A stretch of 28,142 bases of DNA from a virus: IMG/VR virus record IMGVR_UViG_3300024354_000060, positions 1 through 28,142 of that record; one strand, given 5' to 3'. Positions 16,943 through 24,212 of this stretch are shown in pieces. The position numbers and the translations under genes are program-made. The number at the start of each line of letters is the position of its first letter. Positions within the stretch are counted from its first letter, which is position 1. Under the pieces are notes generated by a model. That model was not told where the DNA came from, searched no databases, and saw nothing but the letters and a program-made list of their open reading frames with translations.

Positions 16943-19297
16943 TTAAAAATTTAATTCAGTTTGATCTTTTAATCTAATAAATTCAACAATCTTACCATGT
17001 GCGTTTCTAAATATCTTTGGCTTTTCTCCAAACTTATATTCACCAAACGAATCTAGCCATCGGTAAAACCTATTGTGAGACAACTTAAATCTTCCGTAAG
17101 TACTATAGTCTGGATATTCTTCAGTAAACTTGTTGTACATCGTCTGACCTGGGTTTGGGTTATTTATCTTGACATAGTCATTGTCCACTGATGTTGCCCA
17201 CTCCCAAAATTCTGCCGATGTCTCAGCAATAAACTTGCGTGTCTTTAAGTTCATAAAGTCACAACGTATAAGCCCTTGAGAAAGATATAGCTGTAGGTTT
17301 GATATCATGTAGTTATCAAATCTCGACCACTCATCGCTGTCCCATCCAACAAACAACATGTGACCAAACTCAGTCTCTGGAGTAAACATCTTTGAGTAGT
17401 ACTGCTTAAACTCTAGGTCCCACTTTCTTCTCTCAAAGCTATTACCTGCGCCCTTGATAGCGTAGTTTGTTGTGATGACAATCTTTGGAGAGTTCTCAAA
17501 TGGTATGTGTATCTCGTCTTTGTTTTTCTTCTCAAGAGTTATACCCTCGGTAATAACTGAGAATAAACGCTCAAAATCAAAGTTTTTGCTTACGTCATCA
17601 AATACCAGTGTTTGAGTATCTACCTGTACACGTTGATAAGGGAATGACTTCTGGAAACTAAATCCTTTTCCGTCAATAATTACCATCTTTTTGATGAACG
17701 AAATCGACTTAACAAAGATCCCTTTCCCTGTACCACCTTCAGGATTATCGCTAATAACCTCGTCATTAAGTATGACAGCAGGGCAGTAGCTAGCAGGCTT
17801 ATAACTATGCAAAAGATAGCCAATCGTTGACTCCATAGAATTAATTCGGCCCGAATTGTTGCCAGAAATGTTTTTAACAAATCTCTTATATTCACAATCA
17901 TCTGTTTTTAATTTATTGAATTCTCTATTTATTTTTTGTTTTTCCCACACATAACCACCCAAGTCCTTATAGTCAATCATTTTAACGTCACACTTTGTGA
18001 CCTTTACAGCGCAGTTACTATAATAAAGGTATGCTTCGTCAATAGTGTCAACCATGAAGTTAGGATCAATCTTTGCAACATAGTTTAAGAATGTCTCTTG
18101 AAAGAACTTAGTGTTGATGGCAAAGAAGTTATACACCGACATATCATTGATTCCCATTAGATAGTCCAACACAAAGTCTTTTATCATGTCTTCGTTTGTG
18201 TCACTAATAATGTTATCAATGATTCTAACAAAAACAAAATTATTCGATCCGTTTGGGTAGTACTTATAGAATCCATTTCCTTTTAGATAGTCTCTAAATA
18301 GATGAGGTATAAGGTCAATCTTACCCTTGCTACTCTTTGACCAAAACGTGTTATACTCCTGTGTCTCAACCATCTCGTTGATTATGTTCTCGTCAATGTC
18401 AATAAAGTTCTCCTTTATCTCATTAACTGGTACACCCCTAAGGATGTCGTTCTTTATGTTGGTCGTCTTGTCTACATCCTCGTAAAACTTAGTTGCGTGA
18501 TCTTGAATGTTCTTGTATGCCGACCAAACAATGGTCTTAATCTCAGAGGCCATGTCACCATCGTCATAATGCATTAGGACTTCAAGTGCTTCATCCTTAG
18601 ATATTCCGTACTGATTGAGTGCTGATGCAAAGATGAACAGGTTATTGTTTCGTTGTCCCTTAACCATGCCATAGCTTTTGTTCCACCACAACGACAATCT
18701 CCTAACAACCTCGTTAGAGTCATTGATAATTATCTTTGGTCTTGGCTTAACAAAGTCATCGCTATTGTCCATCTCAATCCAAGTGTCAGACAGCTCATTG
18801 ATATATATGTCTGGATCATAGCTCTCGTAACACACACGAGATATGTTCTTGCACGACTTGTCAAACTCATCGCAGTTGTAGTACTTTTGCAATGCCACAA
18901 AGTACTTCTTGTGGTTTGACGCATCTTTAGGTATTCTAACAAGAACCTTTAGCCCATCACCAGATGGTGACGTAAACACAGAGTACGAGTACTTGTCGTT
19001 GCACAGGTCTTGTCTCATCTGATACAACGCCTGATCATCCTTAAACCCATCAAAGTCTATACATATCAGTCCGCTGTGCTCGATGATAGCGTTGTCAGCA
19101 CGTCTAGAGAACTGACCAGAAAATAAAATTGAAGGAAGACCTTTCTTTAGGTTGTTACGTTGCTCCTTGTCATCGGCAGAACGTATCATCTCAACTAGGT
19201 CCTTTGATACACCATCTCTAATTCTATCTAATGCAACTAGTACGTCTACGTGATAAGGCTTGTCAGTTTCATTGATTGATTTAAAGTAGGTTATCAT
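16943..19297 (-). CDS. Primase-helicase: BT4734/VirE-type N-terminus plus D5-like SF3 helicase
   Basis: 784 residues when started at the ATG of 19297, which shares ATGA with the upstream stop; the open frame extends to 19366, but the family normally begins MITYFKSI..., so I chose the internal start. N-terminal motifs are DFD at 81-83, SPSGDG at 110-115 and SRVCYESYDPDIYIN at about 153-167, as in BT4734/VirE_N primase-like proteins of Bacteroidetes. The C-terminal half carries Walker A GGTGKG (about 519-526), Walker B LVFDD (about 563-567) and a sensor strand ITTN (about 607), as in D5-like phage/plasmid helicases. It should prime and unwind at the phage replication fork. No DNA polymerase gene is seen in the window. 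Confidence 0.9.
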   Translation of the reverse strand: MITYFKSINETDKPYHVDVLVALDRIRDGVSKDLVEMIRSADDKEQRNNLKKGLPSILFSGQFSRRADNAIIEHSGLICIDFDGFKDDQALYQMRQDLCNDKYSYSVFTSPSGDGLKVLVRIPKDASNHKKYFVALQKYYNCDEFDKSCKNISRVCYESYDPDIYINELSDTWIEMDNSDDFVKPRPKIIINDSNEVVRRLSLWWNKSYGMVKGQRNNNLFIFASALNQYGISKDEALEVLMHYDDGDMASEIKTIVWSAYKNIQDHATKFYEDVDKTTNIKNDILRGVPVNEIKENFIDIDENIINEMVETQEYNTFWSKSSKGKIDLIPHLFRDYLKGNGFYKYYPNGSNNFVFVRIIDNIISDTNEDMIKDFVLDYLMGINDMSVYNFFAINTKFFQETFLNYVAKIDPNFMVDTIDEAYLYYSNCAVKVTKCDVKMIDYKDLGGYVWEKQKINREFNKLKTDDCEYKRFVKNISGNNSGRINSMESTIGYLLHSYKPASYCPAVILNDEVISDNPEGGTGKGIFVKSISFIKKMVIIDGKGFSFQKSFPYQRVQVDTQTLVFDDVSKNFDFERLFSVITEGITLEKKNKDEIHIPFENSPKIVITTNYAIKGAGNSFERRKWDLEFKQYYSKMFTPETEFGHMLFVGWDSDEWSRFDNYMISNLQLYLSQGLIRCDFMNLKTRKFIAETSAEFWEWATSVDNDYVKINNPNPGQTMYNKFTEEYPDYSTYGRFKLSHNRFYRWLDSFGEYKFGEKPKIFRNAHGKIVEFIRLKDQTELNF

Positions 19298-19509
19298 AGC
19301 ATTGATTTTAATTTTTCTAAATAAATTGTTGCGTCCATTAATTCTTCCTGTAGGTGTGTTATCCACTCCTCAGTAGACAGGTCTTTCCTGTCCATTGTCG
19401 TGTTATACTTCTTGATTCCTACGGCTGATCTGTGCCGCATTTTAGAGACAACAGCCTCTACTACACTGTCAACCTTGATGTCGGCAGTGGATGTTGATTC
19501 CCATTGCAT
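19294..19509 (-). CDS. MazG-like nucleotide pyrophosphohydrolase-type small protein
   Basis: 71 residues with the pattern RHRSAVGIKKYNTTMDRKDL...W..HLQEELMDATIYLEKL. The EELMDA motif (55-60), after a W-x-x-H helix, resembles the metal-binding EExxD of short phage MazG-like (dATP/dGTP diphosphohydrolase-type) proteins. Such enzymes trim the nucleotide pool or lower alarmone levels during infection. At 71 aa it is shorter than full MazG domains (~100 aa), so the second helix pair may be missing and activity is uncertain. Its TGA overlaps the primase ATG by ATGA coupling. A probable terminator lies just upstream, so a new transcript may begin here. Confidence 0.7.
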   Translation of the reverse strand: MQWESTSTADIKVDSVVEAVVSKMRHRSAVGIKKYNTTMDRKDLSTEEWITHLQEELMDATIYLEKLKSML

Positions 19510-19520
19510 ATATTTGAGTT

Positions 19521-19564
19521 TAATTTTATTTAATAAAGCACACAGCCGCCATGTCAGTGTGTGC
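19521..19564 (-). terminator. Probable hairpin terminator, possibly bidirectional
   Basis: GCACACA (19538-19544) pairs perfectly with TGTGTGC (19558-19564) around a 13-nt loop. Read on the minus strand the hairpin is followed by TTTATTAAATAAAATT. Read on the plus strand it is followed by AGAGTTTTT. It lies in the 105-nt gap after the 113-aa gene and just before the MazG-like gene, so it could end the transcript that contains the tRNA. The long loop lowers confidence. Confidence 0.45.
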
Positions 19565-19614
19565 AGAGTTTTTACCTACATGGAGGCTAACCGCAGAACC
19601 CTAACTGCAACCAA

Positions 19615-19956
19615 TTACGCTAGAGTTAGAAGATAAAGAGTCTCGTTAACAAGACCAATCATCTCATCCATAATATTTTGTAAGTCTGAGGGGTAATTTT
19701 TTCTTTCTCCCTCAATTAAAGATTGCATCTTTTTCATGTGATCAACAGCGTCTTCCTTTTTTGTTTCTGGTATAACGATTGAAACACGTTTGTTTCTACC
19801 AAAATACTTTTCAGTAAATGAGTCGGTCAAGTCAAGTATACTATCGTAGTACTGATTTAATGCCTTGTGCTCAGCAAATGACGTTGTGTCTAAGTGTTGT
19901 AAATGCATTGCATCTCTTGATGCAAATAGCATACCTATAAATTTTCCAGCTTCCAT
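19615..19956 (-). CDS. DUF5856-type Dps/ferritin-like helical protein
   Basis: 113 residues of almost pure helix: KFIGMLFASRDAMHLQHLDT, then a His-containing helix (SFAEHKALNQYYDSILDLTD), a loop with FGRN, a Lys-rich region and two C-terminal helices. The N-terminal pattern with H-x-x-H-x-x-x-x-x-x-A-x-H near FY/YY residues is what I recall from a small phage family annotated DUF5856, which has a Dps/ferritin-like helical fold. Whether it binds iron or DNA is unknown. It lies directly downstream of the tRNA in transcription order, separated by 34 nt, and is followed by a probable terminator. Confidence 0.6.
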   Translation of the reverse strand: MEAGKFIGMLFASRDAMHLQHLDTTSFAEHKALNQYYDSILDLTDSFTEKYFGRNKRVSIVIPETKKEDAVDHMKKMQSLIEGERKNYPSDLQNIMDEMIGLVNETLYLLTLA

Positions 19957-19990
19957 AATTATTTTTTTTTACAAATTTACTACTTTTCAG

Positions 19991-20064
<74 letters not shown>

Positions 20065-20071
20065 GTTAAAA

Positions 20072-20293
20072 CTATTTGTCTAGTTTAATCTGATTCTCAT
20101 CTAGTATCTCATAGAACTTATCTCTAATTCTTTCTACTATCTTCCACTCCTCTTCATTAAGTTCTTCATACTTCCATAGTGTTCTTAACTCCTGAGAGAT
20201 GTCCCACAGAGCTGAGTACATCTTGCCACCTTGTATAGCAAAGTCAAATTCTGCTTGGTCATCAGGTAAATTAAATGTTAAGCGTGCCTTCAT
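20072..20293 (-). CDS. Conserved phage protein, 73 aa (LTFNLPDD... type)
   Basis: The protein begins MKARLTFNLPDDQAEFDFAI, continues GGKMYSALWDISQELRTLWKYEEL, and ends with a charged helix (EEEWKIVERIRDKFYEILDE). This arrangement is one I recall from very many unrelated tailed phages as a small protein of unknown function. The start is set by the ATG at 20293, which sits in a 21-nt sequence repeated exactly at the next gene upstream. It lies directly before the tRNA. Function unknown. Confidence 0.8.
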   Translation of the reverse strand: MKARLTFNLPDDQAEFDFAIQGGKMYSALWDISQELRTLWKYEELNEEEWKIVERIRDKFYEILDENQIKLDK

Positions 20294-20308
20294 CTTATTC
20301 TGATTTAA
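20288..20308. repeat. 21-nt start-codon repeat, copy 1
   Basis: The plus-strand text CTTCATCTTATTCTGATTTA plus one further A occurs here and again, identically, at 20567-20587. Both copies are centred on the start codon of a minus-strand gene (20293 and 20572). Here the copy covers the otherwise non-coding leader of the 73-aa gene. Confidence 0.85.
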
Positions 20309-20311
20309 TAA

Positions 20312-20572
20312 TTAAATAAAAAATGGTCTTATTGTTCCTACTCCAACTGCAAATCCAAAAGCAAAAGTCAAAGCAATATACAATCTCTCTTTAAATGTTT
20401 TGGCTTCAATGTTATAGTGGTTCATGGGCAAACATAATAAAGGATTTACAAAAACCATCAATACCATTCCTATCCAATTTTTGTCCATTAGAAATCTGAA
20501 ACCAGCAATACTGTTGGCTTCTAATATAATTGCAGTAAAGAAAACTAAAATAAGTTTGTGCTTAAACTTCAT
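20312..20572 (-). CDS. Small membrane protein with about three transmembrane segments
   Basis: 86 residues with apolar segments at about 7-27 (LILVFFTAIILEANSIAGF), 33-50 (WIGMVLMVFVNPLLCLPM) and 64-84 (LYIALTFAFGFAVGVGTIRP), separated by short charged loops. It starts 1 nt after the stop of the 82-aa gene (TAAGATG). No family is recognised. Phages carry such proteins as superinfection-exclusion factors or holins, but nothing here tells which; a holin would more often sit beside an endolysin, and none is seen. Confidence 0.7.
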   Translation of the reverse strand: MKFKHKLILVFFTAIILEANSIAGFRFLMDKNWIGMVLMVFVNPLLCLPMNHYNIEAKTFKERLYIALTFAFGFAVGVGTIRPFFI

Positions 20573-20587
20573 CTTATTCTGATTTAA
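20567..20587. repeat. 21-nt start-codon repeat, copy 2
   Basis: Identical to 20288-20308. In this copy the sequence encodes the last residues and stop of the 82-aa gene (KSE*) plus the first codons of the membrane protein, so it is probably the source and the other copy the duplicate. Confidence 0.85.
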
Positions 20588-20822
20588 AGGTTTCTAATAA
20601 GTCTACTGTTCTTTCAGCACCATCATACTTAGACTTTGCATGTAACATTTCTCCATTTATATTTATATTCTTGTCTGGATATGTTGCTACAAACTCTGCA
20701 AAACTACACATCTGCTCCTTCTCCATTGCTTTGGCTTGCATAAATAAATTTTGATAATAAGGGTCATATTTATCTATGGTTGGTAGTTGTTCCATCAACC
20801 ACTCTACTGCTGTTTGTTTCAT
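20574..20822 (-). CDS. Conserved Bacteroidetes protein, 82 aa (MKQTAVEWL type)
   Basis: The protein begins MKQTAVEWLMEQLPTIDKYD, then a helix with QNLFMQAKAMEKEQ leading into FAEFVATY, and ends in an acidic tail (TVDLLETFKSE). Proteins with this N-terminus and an (A/E)KAMEKEQ helix are frequent in Flavobacteriia genomes, prophages and phages, so it is one of the best clues to the host. Function is unknown. It is separated from the Cys-rich gene upstream by 67 nt with no credible gene and is followed 1 nt later by the membrane protein. Confidence 0.8.
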   Translation of the reverse strand: MKQTAVEWLMEQLPTIDKYDPYYQNLFMQAKAMEKEQMCSFAEFVATYPDKNININGEMLHAKSKYDGAERTVDLLETFKSE

Positions 20823-20889
20823 ACTTAATCGGTTTTTATACGTTTATAGGTTTAAAATTTGTCAAGTTTTTTAAGCTTATAGGTTGACA

Positions 20890-21153
20890 TCACAAACTGT
20901 GATCCCTAGCGTCAAAGTCTCTTGGAACGTCATTTAAGTTTATTATACGTATACCCATTGCGTCCTGTAAAGTTTCCATTATCGAGTCAGCTGTTGCTCC
21001 CCAGTACATATCACAAGAGAAACCGCCCTCATTAATGTGGTATGGTGGGTCAAGGAAGTATGATTGCCAATGATCATTAGATCTGGCAGTAAACCTTCTA
21101 CAACTTTGTTTCATGGGACAATCTGTCCCTGGGCACATTGTTATGTCGCTCAT
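20890..21153 (-). CDS. Cys-rich small protein, probable metal-binding
   Basis: 87 residues with Cys at 7, 12, 18 and 47 (MCPGTDCPMKQSCRRFTARS... GGFSCDMYWG). Four cysteines in a C-x4-C-x5-C plus distant C pattern suggest a zinc or Fe-S site. QSYFLDPPY follows the cluster. I recall similar CPxxxxCxRFTA proteins in Bacteroidetes phages, function unknown. Its ATG shares ATGA with the stop of the lipoprotein gene, so the two are coupled. Confidence 0.75.
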   Translation of the reverse strand: MSDITMCPGTDCPMKQSCRRFTARSNDHWQSYFLDPPYHINEGGFSCDMYWGATADSIMETLQDAMGIRIINLNDVPRDFDARDHSL

Positions 21154-21404
21154 TTTATTTTAAATTTAATTGTTTCTACTAGACCATTGTCGTACATGTT
21201 AACCCTATACACACCAGACTTTATTTGGTGAAAGTTTAACGTTGTAGCGCCCTCTATTGCAATCTTTGGCATGTACATTTTATTGTATCTATACACCATG
21301 ATTGAGTCGTAGCTTGGGTTTAGCTTCATCGAGTATGCGTCACACCTTGATGTCGTCTTGCATGATAACGCAAGAACAGGAATAAGTAACAATAATTTTT
21401 TCAT
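21150..21404 (-). CDS. Small lipoprotein
   Basis: 84 residues starting MKKLLLLIPVLALSCKTTS: two Lys, a Leu-rich core and a Cys at 15 within LALSC, a relaxed lipobox of the type accepted in Bacteroidetes. The mature ~70 residues contain one further Cys and several beta-strand-like stretches (DSIMVYRYNKMYM, NFHQIKSGVYRVNMYDNG). It would be anchored in the cell envelope. Phage lipoproteins often block superinfection or adjust the envelope during infection. It follows a terminator hairpin, so it may have its own promoter in the AT-rich 16 nt before the ATG or read through. Confidence 0.7.
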   Translation of the reverse strand: MKKLLLLIPVLALSCKTTSRCDAYSMKLNPSYDSIMVYRYNKMYMPKIAIEGATTLNFHQIKSGVYRVNMYDNGLVETIKFKIK

Positions 21405-21420
21405 TTTGATTTAATTTAAA

Positions 21421-21441
21421 GTGGGTAGCTTAACTACCCAC
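21421..21441 (-). terminator. Hairpin terminator after the SSB-like gene
   Basis: GTGGGTAG and CTACCCAC form a perfect 8-bp stem around CTTAA. It lies 16 nt after the SSB-like stop on the minus strand and is followed by TTTAAATTAAAT, a broken T-rich tract. It is the strongest hairpin in the block and separates the recombination genes from the lipoprotein gene. The imperfect U-tract could allow partial read-through. Confidence 0.6.
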
Positions 21442-21457
21442 CTTGATTAGTAGTAGA

Positions 21458-21778
21458 TTAAAACGGTAGAGGCTCGTCCTCTTTTACTGGTGTTGCAACA
21501 GGAGCCCCCCCAATCGCCTCAACTCTCCAAGCCTCAATGTTGTTAAAGTACTTGCCGTTATACTCTCGTCCTCGAATTCTAAACGACACCTCAACCTCTT
21601 GCCCCTCAACAAACTTGTCCAATACGTCAACGTTCTTCTGCGTTAACTGGAACAAGATGTCCTGTGGATACTGATCGTGTGGTTCGTTCAATACGAACTC
21701 TCTCTTTGTGAACTTCTCGCTCACTTGTACTGCTGGGTTTATAACCTTTAAAACCCCCTTCATTTTAAAATCACTCAT
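21458..21778 (-). CDS. DUF3127-type single-stranded DNA-binding-like protein
   Basis: 106 residues of OB-fold type: GVLKVINPAVQVSEKFTKRE, then YPQDILFQLTQK and GQEVEVSFRIRGREYNGKYF, then IEAWRVEAI. KREFV, QYPQ, RGRE and KYF motifs match my memory of DUF3127, a Bacteroidetes family related to SSB. The C-terminus is a short acidic tail DEPLPF, like the DDDIPF tip by which bacterial SSB recruits partner proteins. It overlaps the exonuclease gene by ATGA, and together with the 159-aa protein forms a recombination or end-processing group. A hairpin terminator follows it. Confidence 0.85.
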   Translation of the reverse strand: MSDFKMKGVLKVINPAVQVSEKFTKREFVLNEPHDQYPQDILFQLTQKNVDVLDKFVEGQEVEVSFRIRGREYNGKYFNNIEAWRVEAIGGAPVATPVKEDEPLPF

Positions 21779-22560
21779 TTGTTTTTATTGTTTAGGTAAT
21801 TAAAATACATTGTTGCATAAGTCTCAGCTTTTTTTAACTGGCTGTCCATCCACACGATGTCATCGTCCGTCAGCTCTACTTTCACAATCGTCACTCTTAG
21901 CTCATCAGCCAAGTCGTCCATATAGTGCAGACTGTCTGCCTCGTTGTCTGGAATCAACTCCTCTGGTGTGTTACTAAGCACATACGCCACCTCACCCTCT
22001 GTCCACTTTTTGCCAGTCATCTTGGTTAGCATGTACAGGTAGTGTTTGACCTGCCAGTCGTAGCCTGCCTCCTTAACTTTCTTCTCAGCCTTCCTCACCG
22101 TCTTTGGCATTGTCTTCTTGGACCATGGACTCTTGATGTCGATCACCTTCATAGTGTCAACGTCAACAATGTCTGGATGACCTACAGATATGCCATGCTT
22201 CAGCTCGTAGTAGTCGTCAAACTCAGCAAGCTTGTGGTAGCTCCTAAAGAACAGCCTGTTGTACACGTCAATTGACTCGTGCTCTACGTCTGTACCCTTG
22301 GTCATCTCTCTTGAGCTTATGGATGTCTTGTAGCCGTACACCATCTCGTCAACCATCTCCTCGATAAATGTCTTAGCACCCTCGCTCAAGTCGTCAGACA
22401 TCTCGGACTTCCTCTCAAGCTCGTCTCTCTCCTCGGCCTGCTTGTCAGTGAGCTTTATCTTCATCTTAAGTCCGTCAAGCTTCTCTCTCTGCTTGTCAGT
22501 TAGACCGCCCTTGCGTCCAGCAAATAACGGTGAGCATCCTGATGATCGTACCTTAATCAT
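21775..22560 (-). CDS. PD-(D/E)XK exonuclease (RecB/Cas4-like)
   Basis: 261 residues from the ATG at 22560; the open frame runs two codons further to a TTG, but the ATG fits better and overlaps the upstream stop by 8 nt. The N-terminal ~65 residues are charged and contain repeated DKQ/DEL helices. The nuclease core follows: GHPDIVDVD (127-135), a strand with D141-x-K143 (VIDIKSPW), and the Q-x-x-x-Y helix YDWQVKHYLYML (168-178), typical of RecB-type nucleases. It probably resects DNA ends for phage recombination. No recombinase of the RecT/Erf kind is obvious next to it, though the 159-aa neighbour might fill such a role. Confidence 0.85.
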   Translation of the reverse strand: MIKVRSSGCSPLFAGRKGGLTDKQREKLDGLKMKIKLTDKQAEERDELERKSEMSDDLSEGAKTFIEEMVDEMVYGYKTSISSREMTKGTDVEHESIDVYNRLFFRSYHKLAEFDDYYELKHGISVGHPDIVDVDTMKVIDIKSPWSKKTMPKTVRKAEKKVKEAGYDWQVKHYLYMLTKMTGKKWTEGEVAYVLSNTPEELIPDNEADSLHYMDDLADELRVTIVKVELTDDDIVWMDSQLKKAETYATMYFNYLNNKNK

Positions 22561-23032
22561 CTCCAAACATCTTTAGTTGGTCCTCGGTGATGGTGTACTG
22601 CTTCTTGATCTTGTCAATTGTTGTACGTCCAGTCTTCACCGCATCAATCGCCTTGTCCAACTGCTCGTCAGTTAGCTTAGGTAGCTCCTTCTTTGGAAGT
22701 GGACGAGTGCTGAATCTCAGCGCATCGACAAGGCCTTGAGGACTCTTGACCTTCTCGGTTGTGATGACAATTGTCTTGCCTACGTAGTCGTTAGGGTCAA
22801 ACGATCCGAAGAACGTCTCTAGCCTCTTAAAGTTTGATCGGTTGCAAACCATTGGCTTCTCAAACTCCTTGAGCTTAACAAATACCTTGTCCTCCTTGCC
22901 CATCTCTCCCACAAATGTGTCTTGATAGATTCGCTCTATCGTCACTTCTTTCGGCTCGTACTTGCCGTTGACCTCCAAGTCCCATGCTCCCATGTACTTG
23001 TTGTCTTTCATTAGATTTCTCCAGTGCGCCAT
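22553..23032 (-). CDS. Conserved phage recombination-associated protein, 159 aa
   Basis: The protein starts MAHWRNLMKDNKYMGAWDLE, continues with strand-rich sequence (TIERIYQDTFVG, FVKLKEFEKPMVCNRSNF), then YVGKTIVITTEKVK and VDALRFSTRPLPKK, and ends in a small helical domain (LTDEQLDKAIDAVKTGRTTI). I recall this kind of protein next to exonuclease and SSB-like genes in many phages; its role is not established in my knowledge. The C-terminal 45 residues look like a helix-turn-helix or UBA-like bundle. It is the first gene of the coupled trio, overlapping the exonuclease start by 8 nt. Confidence 0.75.
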   Translation of the reverse strand: MAHWRNLMKDNKYMGAWDLEVNGKYEPKEVTIERIYQDTFVGEMGKEDKVFVKLKEFEKPMVCNRSNFKRLETFFGSFDPNDYVGKTIVITTEKVKSPQGLVDALRFSTRPLPKKELPKLTDEQLDKAIDAVKTGRTTIDKIKKQYTITEDQLKMFGDD

Positions 23033-23049
23033 ATATTTAATTTAATTGA

Positions 23050-23445
23050 TTACAAAGTTTTTAATATTTTTTCTAATTTCCTAACATATTTCTGTTTTTT
23101 TTCCAACATTTTTGCTAATCTTTCCTCAATTGTATCTGATTCGTACATTGATTCATCGTCTCTTGATAGTTCAGATAGTCTAGATAGAATCTTTATTCGA
23201 TTGTCGCACGTGTCAACGTTCACCTTGTAGCATCCTGCCTCCCATCCAACATTTGTGAAGAAGTGCATCTGCTCGTCAGTTATTGGCTCGTGGAAGTCGG
23301 AGGCCGTCATCGTGTTCATCACCTCAATGCGGCCATCCTCGTCAAAGCACTCTATCTTAACCCCATGGTCTATGTACCATGAGCTGTTCATCGTTCTGAA
23401 TACCCTGTTGTCCTCGTTTGAGGATATCTGCTCCCATGCTTTCAT
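23050..23445 (-). CDS. Hypothetical protein, 131 aa
   Basis: I start it at the ATG of 23445, one base after the upstream TAA, rather than the TTG at 23454. The product is MKAWEQISSNEDNRVFRTM..., with a beta-rich first half (SSWYIDHGVKIECFDEDGRI), two Cys near GWEAGCYKVNVDTCDNR and a charged helical C-terminus (ERLAKMLEKKQKYVRKLEKI) that may be coiled coil. It precedes the recombination trio by 18 nt. No family is recognised. Confidence 0.65.
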   Translation of the reverse strand: MKAWEQISSNEDNRVFRTMNSSWYIDHGVKIECFDEDGRIEVMNTMTASDFHEPITDEQMHFFTNVGWEAGCYKVNVDTCDNRIKILSRLSELSRDDESMYESDTIEERLAKMLEKKQKYVRKLEKILKTL

Positions 23446-23446
23446 A

Positions 23447-23854
23447 TTATTCAATTTTATAATGAGTTAATAAATATCCGTCGCTCTCAAACAAATCAAA
23501 CGTTACGTTTTCACATTCCATAAAGCAACTTGTGTATCCTCCAAATATGTTTTTACTTACATATGTTACTATTGCAGTTTTTTTATCACTTTTGTGTAAA
23601 AAATTAGAGAATATAGGTGCATTTAATTCGTATTCAACTGGTGTTTTTGATGTATCAATACCATTCATTGACAACACTATCTTATGGTTTAGTATTGCCT
23701 CGTCTTTTGTTTGAAATGTTGTGCTATGAACATAATGAAATGGATACTCAGTCATTTTGTTTGATTTATATCTTGAAGTCACAACGATTTTCTGCGACAT
23801 TGTTACAAATGCAATGACTCCAGTCATCACAATTGTCATTATTGATTTTTTCAT
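23447..23854 (-). CDS. Probable exported or membrane-anchored protein, 135 aa
   Basis: The N-terminus MKKSIMTIVMTGVIAFVTMS is two Lys plus an apolar stretch, fitting a signal peptide or a single N-terminal anchor. The rest is beta-rich and hydrophilic with Asn/Thr/Ser and two Cys near residue 114 (CFMECEN). No lipobox is seen. An envelope-acting protein of unknown function, expressed with its small membrane neighbours. It starts 3 nt after the 52-aa gene stop. Confidence 0.65.
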   Translation of the reverse strand: MKKSIMTIVMTGVIAFVTMSQKIVVTSRYKSNKMTEYPFHYVHSTTFQTKDEAILNHKIVLSMNGIDTSKTPVEYELNAPIFSNFLHKSDKKTAIVTYVSKNIFGGYTSCFMECENVTFDLFESDGYLLTHYKIE

Positions 23855-23857
23855 GGC

Positions 23858-24016
23858 TTAATAAAATAACATTATAAAATTGTAAATAATTGCACCCCCA
23901 GATACCATGTTTATAAGTACCAACGGAAGGGTTGCCAAGTTAAACTTGCCTATGGACTTTAAGGCAAGTATGTATGACAGCCAAAATATGACTGCCGATA
24001 AGATGAAGTTTACCAT
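23858..24016 (-). CDS. Small membrane protein, 52 aa, two TM segments
   Basis: The ATG at 24016 gives MVNFILSAVIFWLSYILALK, a short loop (SIGKFN), and a second apolar stretch (LATLPLVLINMVSGGAIIYNF). The longer open frame begins at a TTG inside the upstream gene, so I prefer the ATG, which follows the upstream TAA by 4 nt. A two-helix hairpin membrane protein of unknown function. Confidence 0.6.
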   Translation of the reverse strand: MVNFILSAVIFWLSYILALKSIGKFNLATLPLVLINMVSGGAIIYNFIMLFY

Positions 24017-24020
24017 AGAT

Positions 24021-24212
24021 TTATTTTTTTTGTTCGTCAATATAACTCAACACGAATCCAACTGCTACTAGTATGTTCATCCCCATGGATGCCAGTATCT
24101 CATATATGTCGTCATAAACGTTCACCGACAGGTGTACGTGACCGACCATCCAAAACGGAATGCTTAGATTCTGACTGATCCAAACGATCGTGTACCTTAC
24201 TAGTTTAGACAT
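24021..24212 (-). CDS. Small membrane protein, 63 aa
   Basis: Two apolar stretches, about 6-24 (RYTIVWISQNLSIPFWMVG) and 39-58 (ILASMGMNILVAVGFVLSY), with a hydrophilic tail DEQKK. The first is amphipathic and may lie along the membrane. It starts 13 nt inside the 58-aa gene. No family is recognised; it forms a run of membrane genes with the two that follow. Confidence 0.6.
   Translation of the reverse strand: MSKLVRYTIVWISQNLSIPFWMVGHVHLSVNVYDDIYEILASMGMNILVAVGFVLSYIDEQKK

Noticed and set aside
19298-19366. Upstream extension of the primase-helicase frame to 19366
   Set aside because: The ATG at 19297 forms an ATGA overlap and gives the N-terminus expected for the family; the extension lies wholly inside the MazG-like gene.
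20852-20890. 12-codon frame (MSTYKLKKLDKF) after the Cys-rich gene, joined by TGATG
   Set aside because: Too short to support as a gene; the 67-nt gap shows only AT-rich sequence and two ACCTATAA copies.
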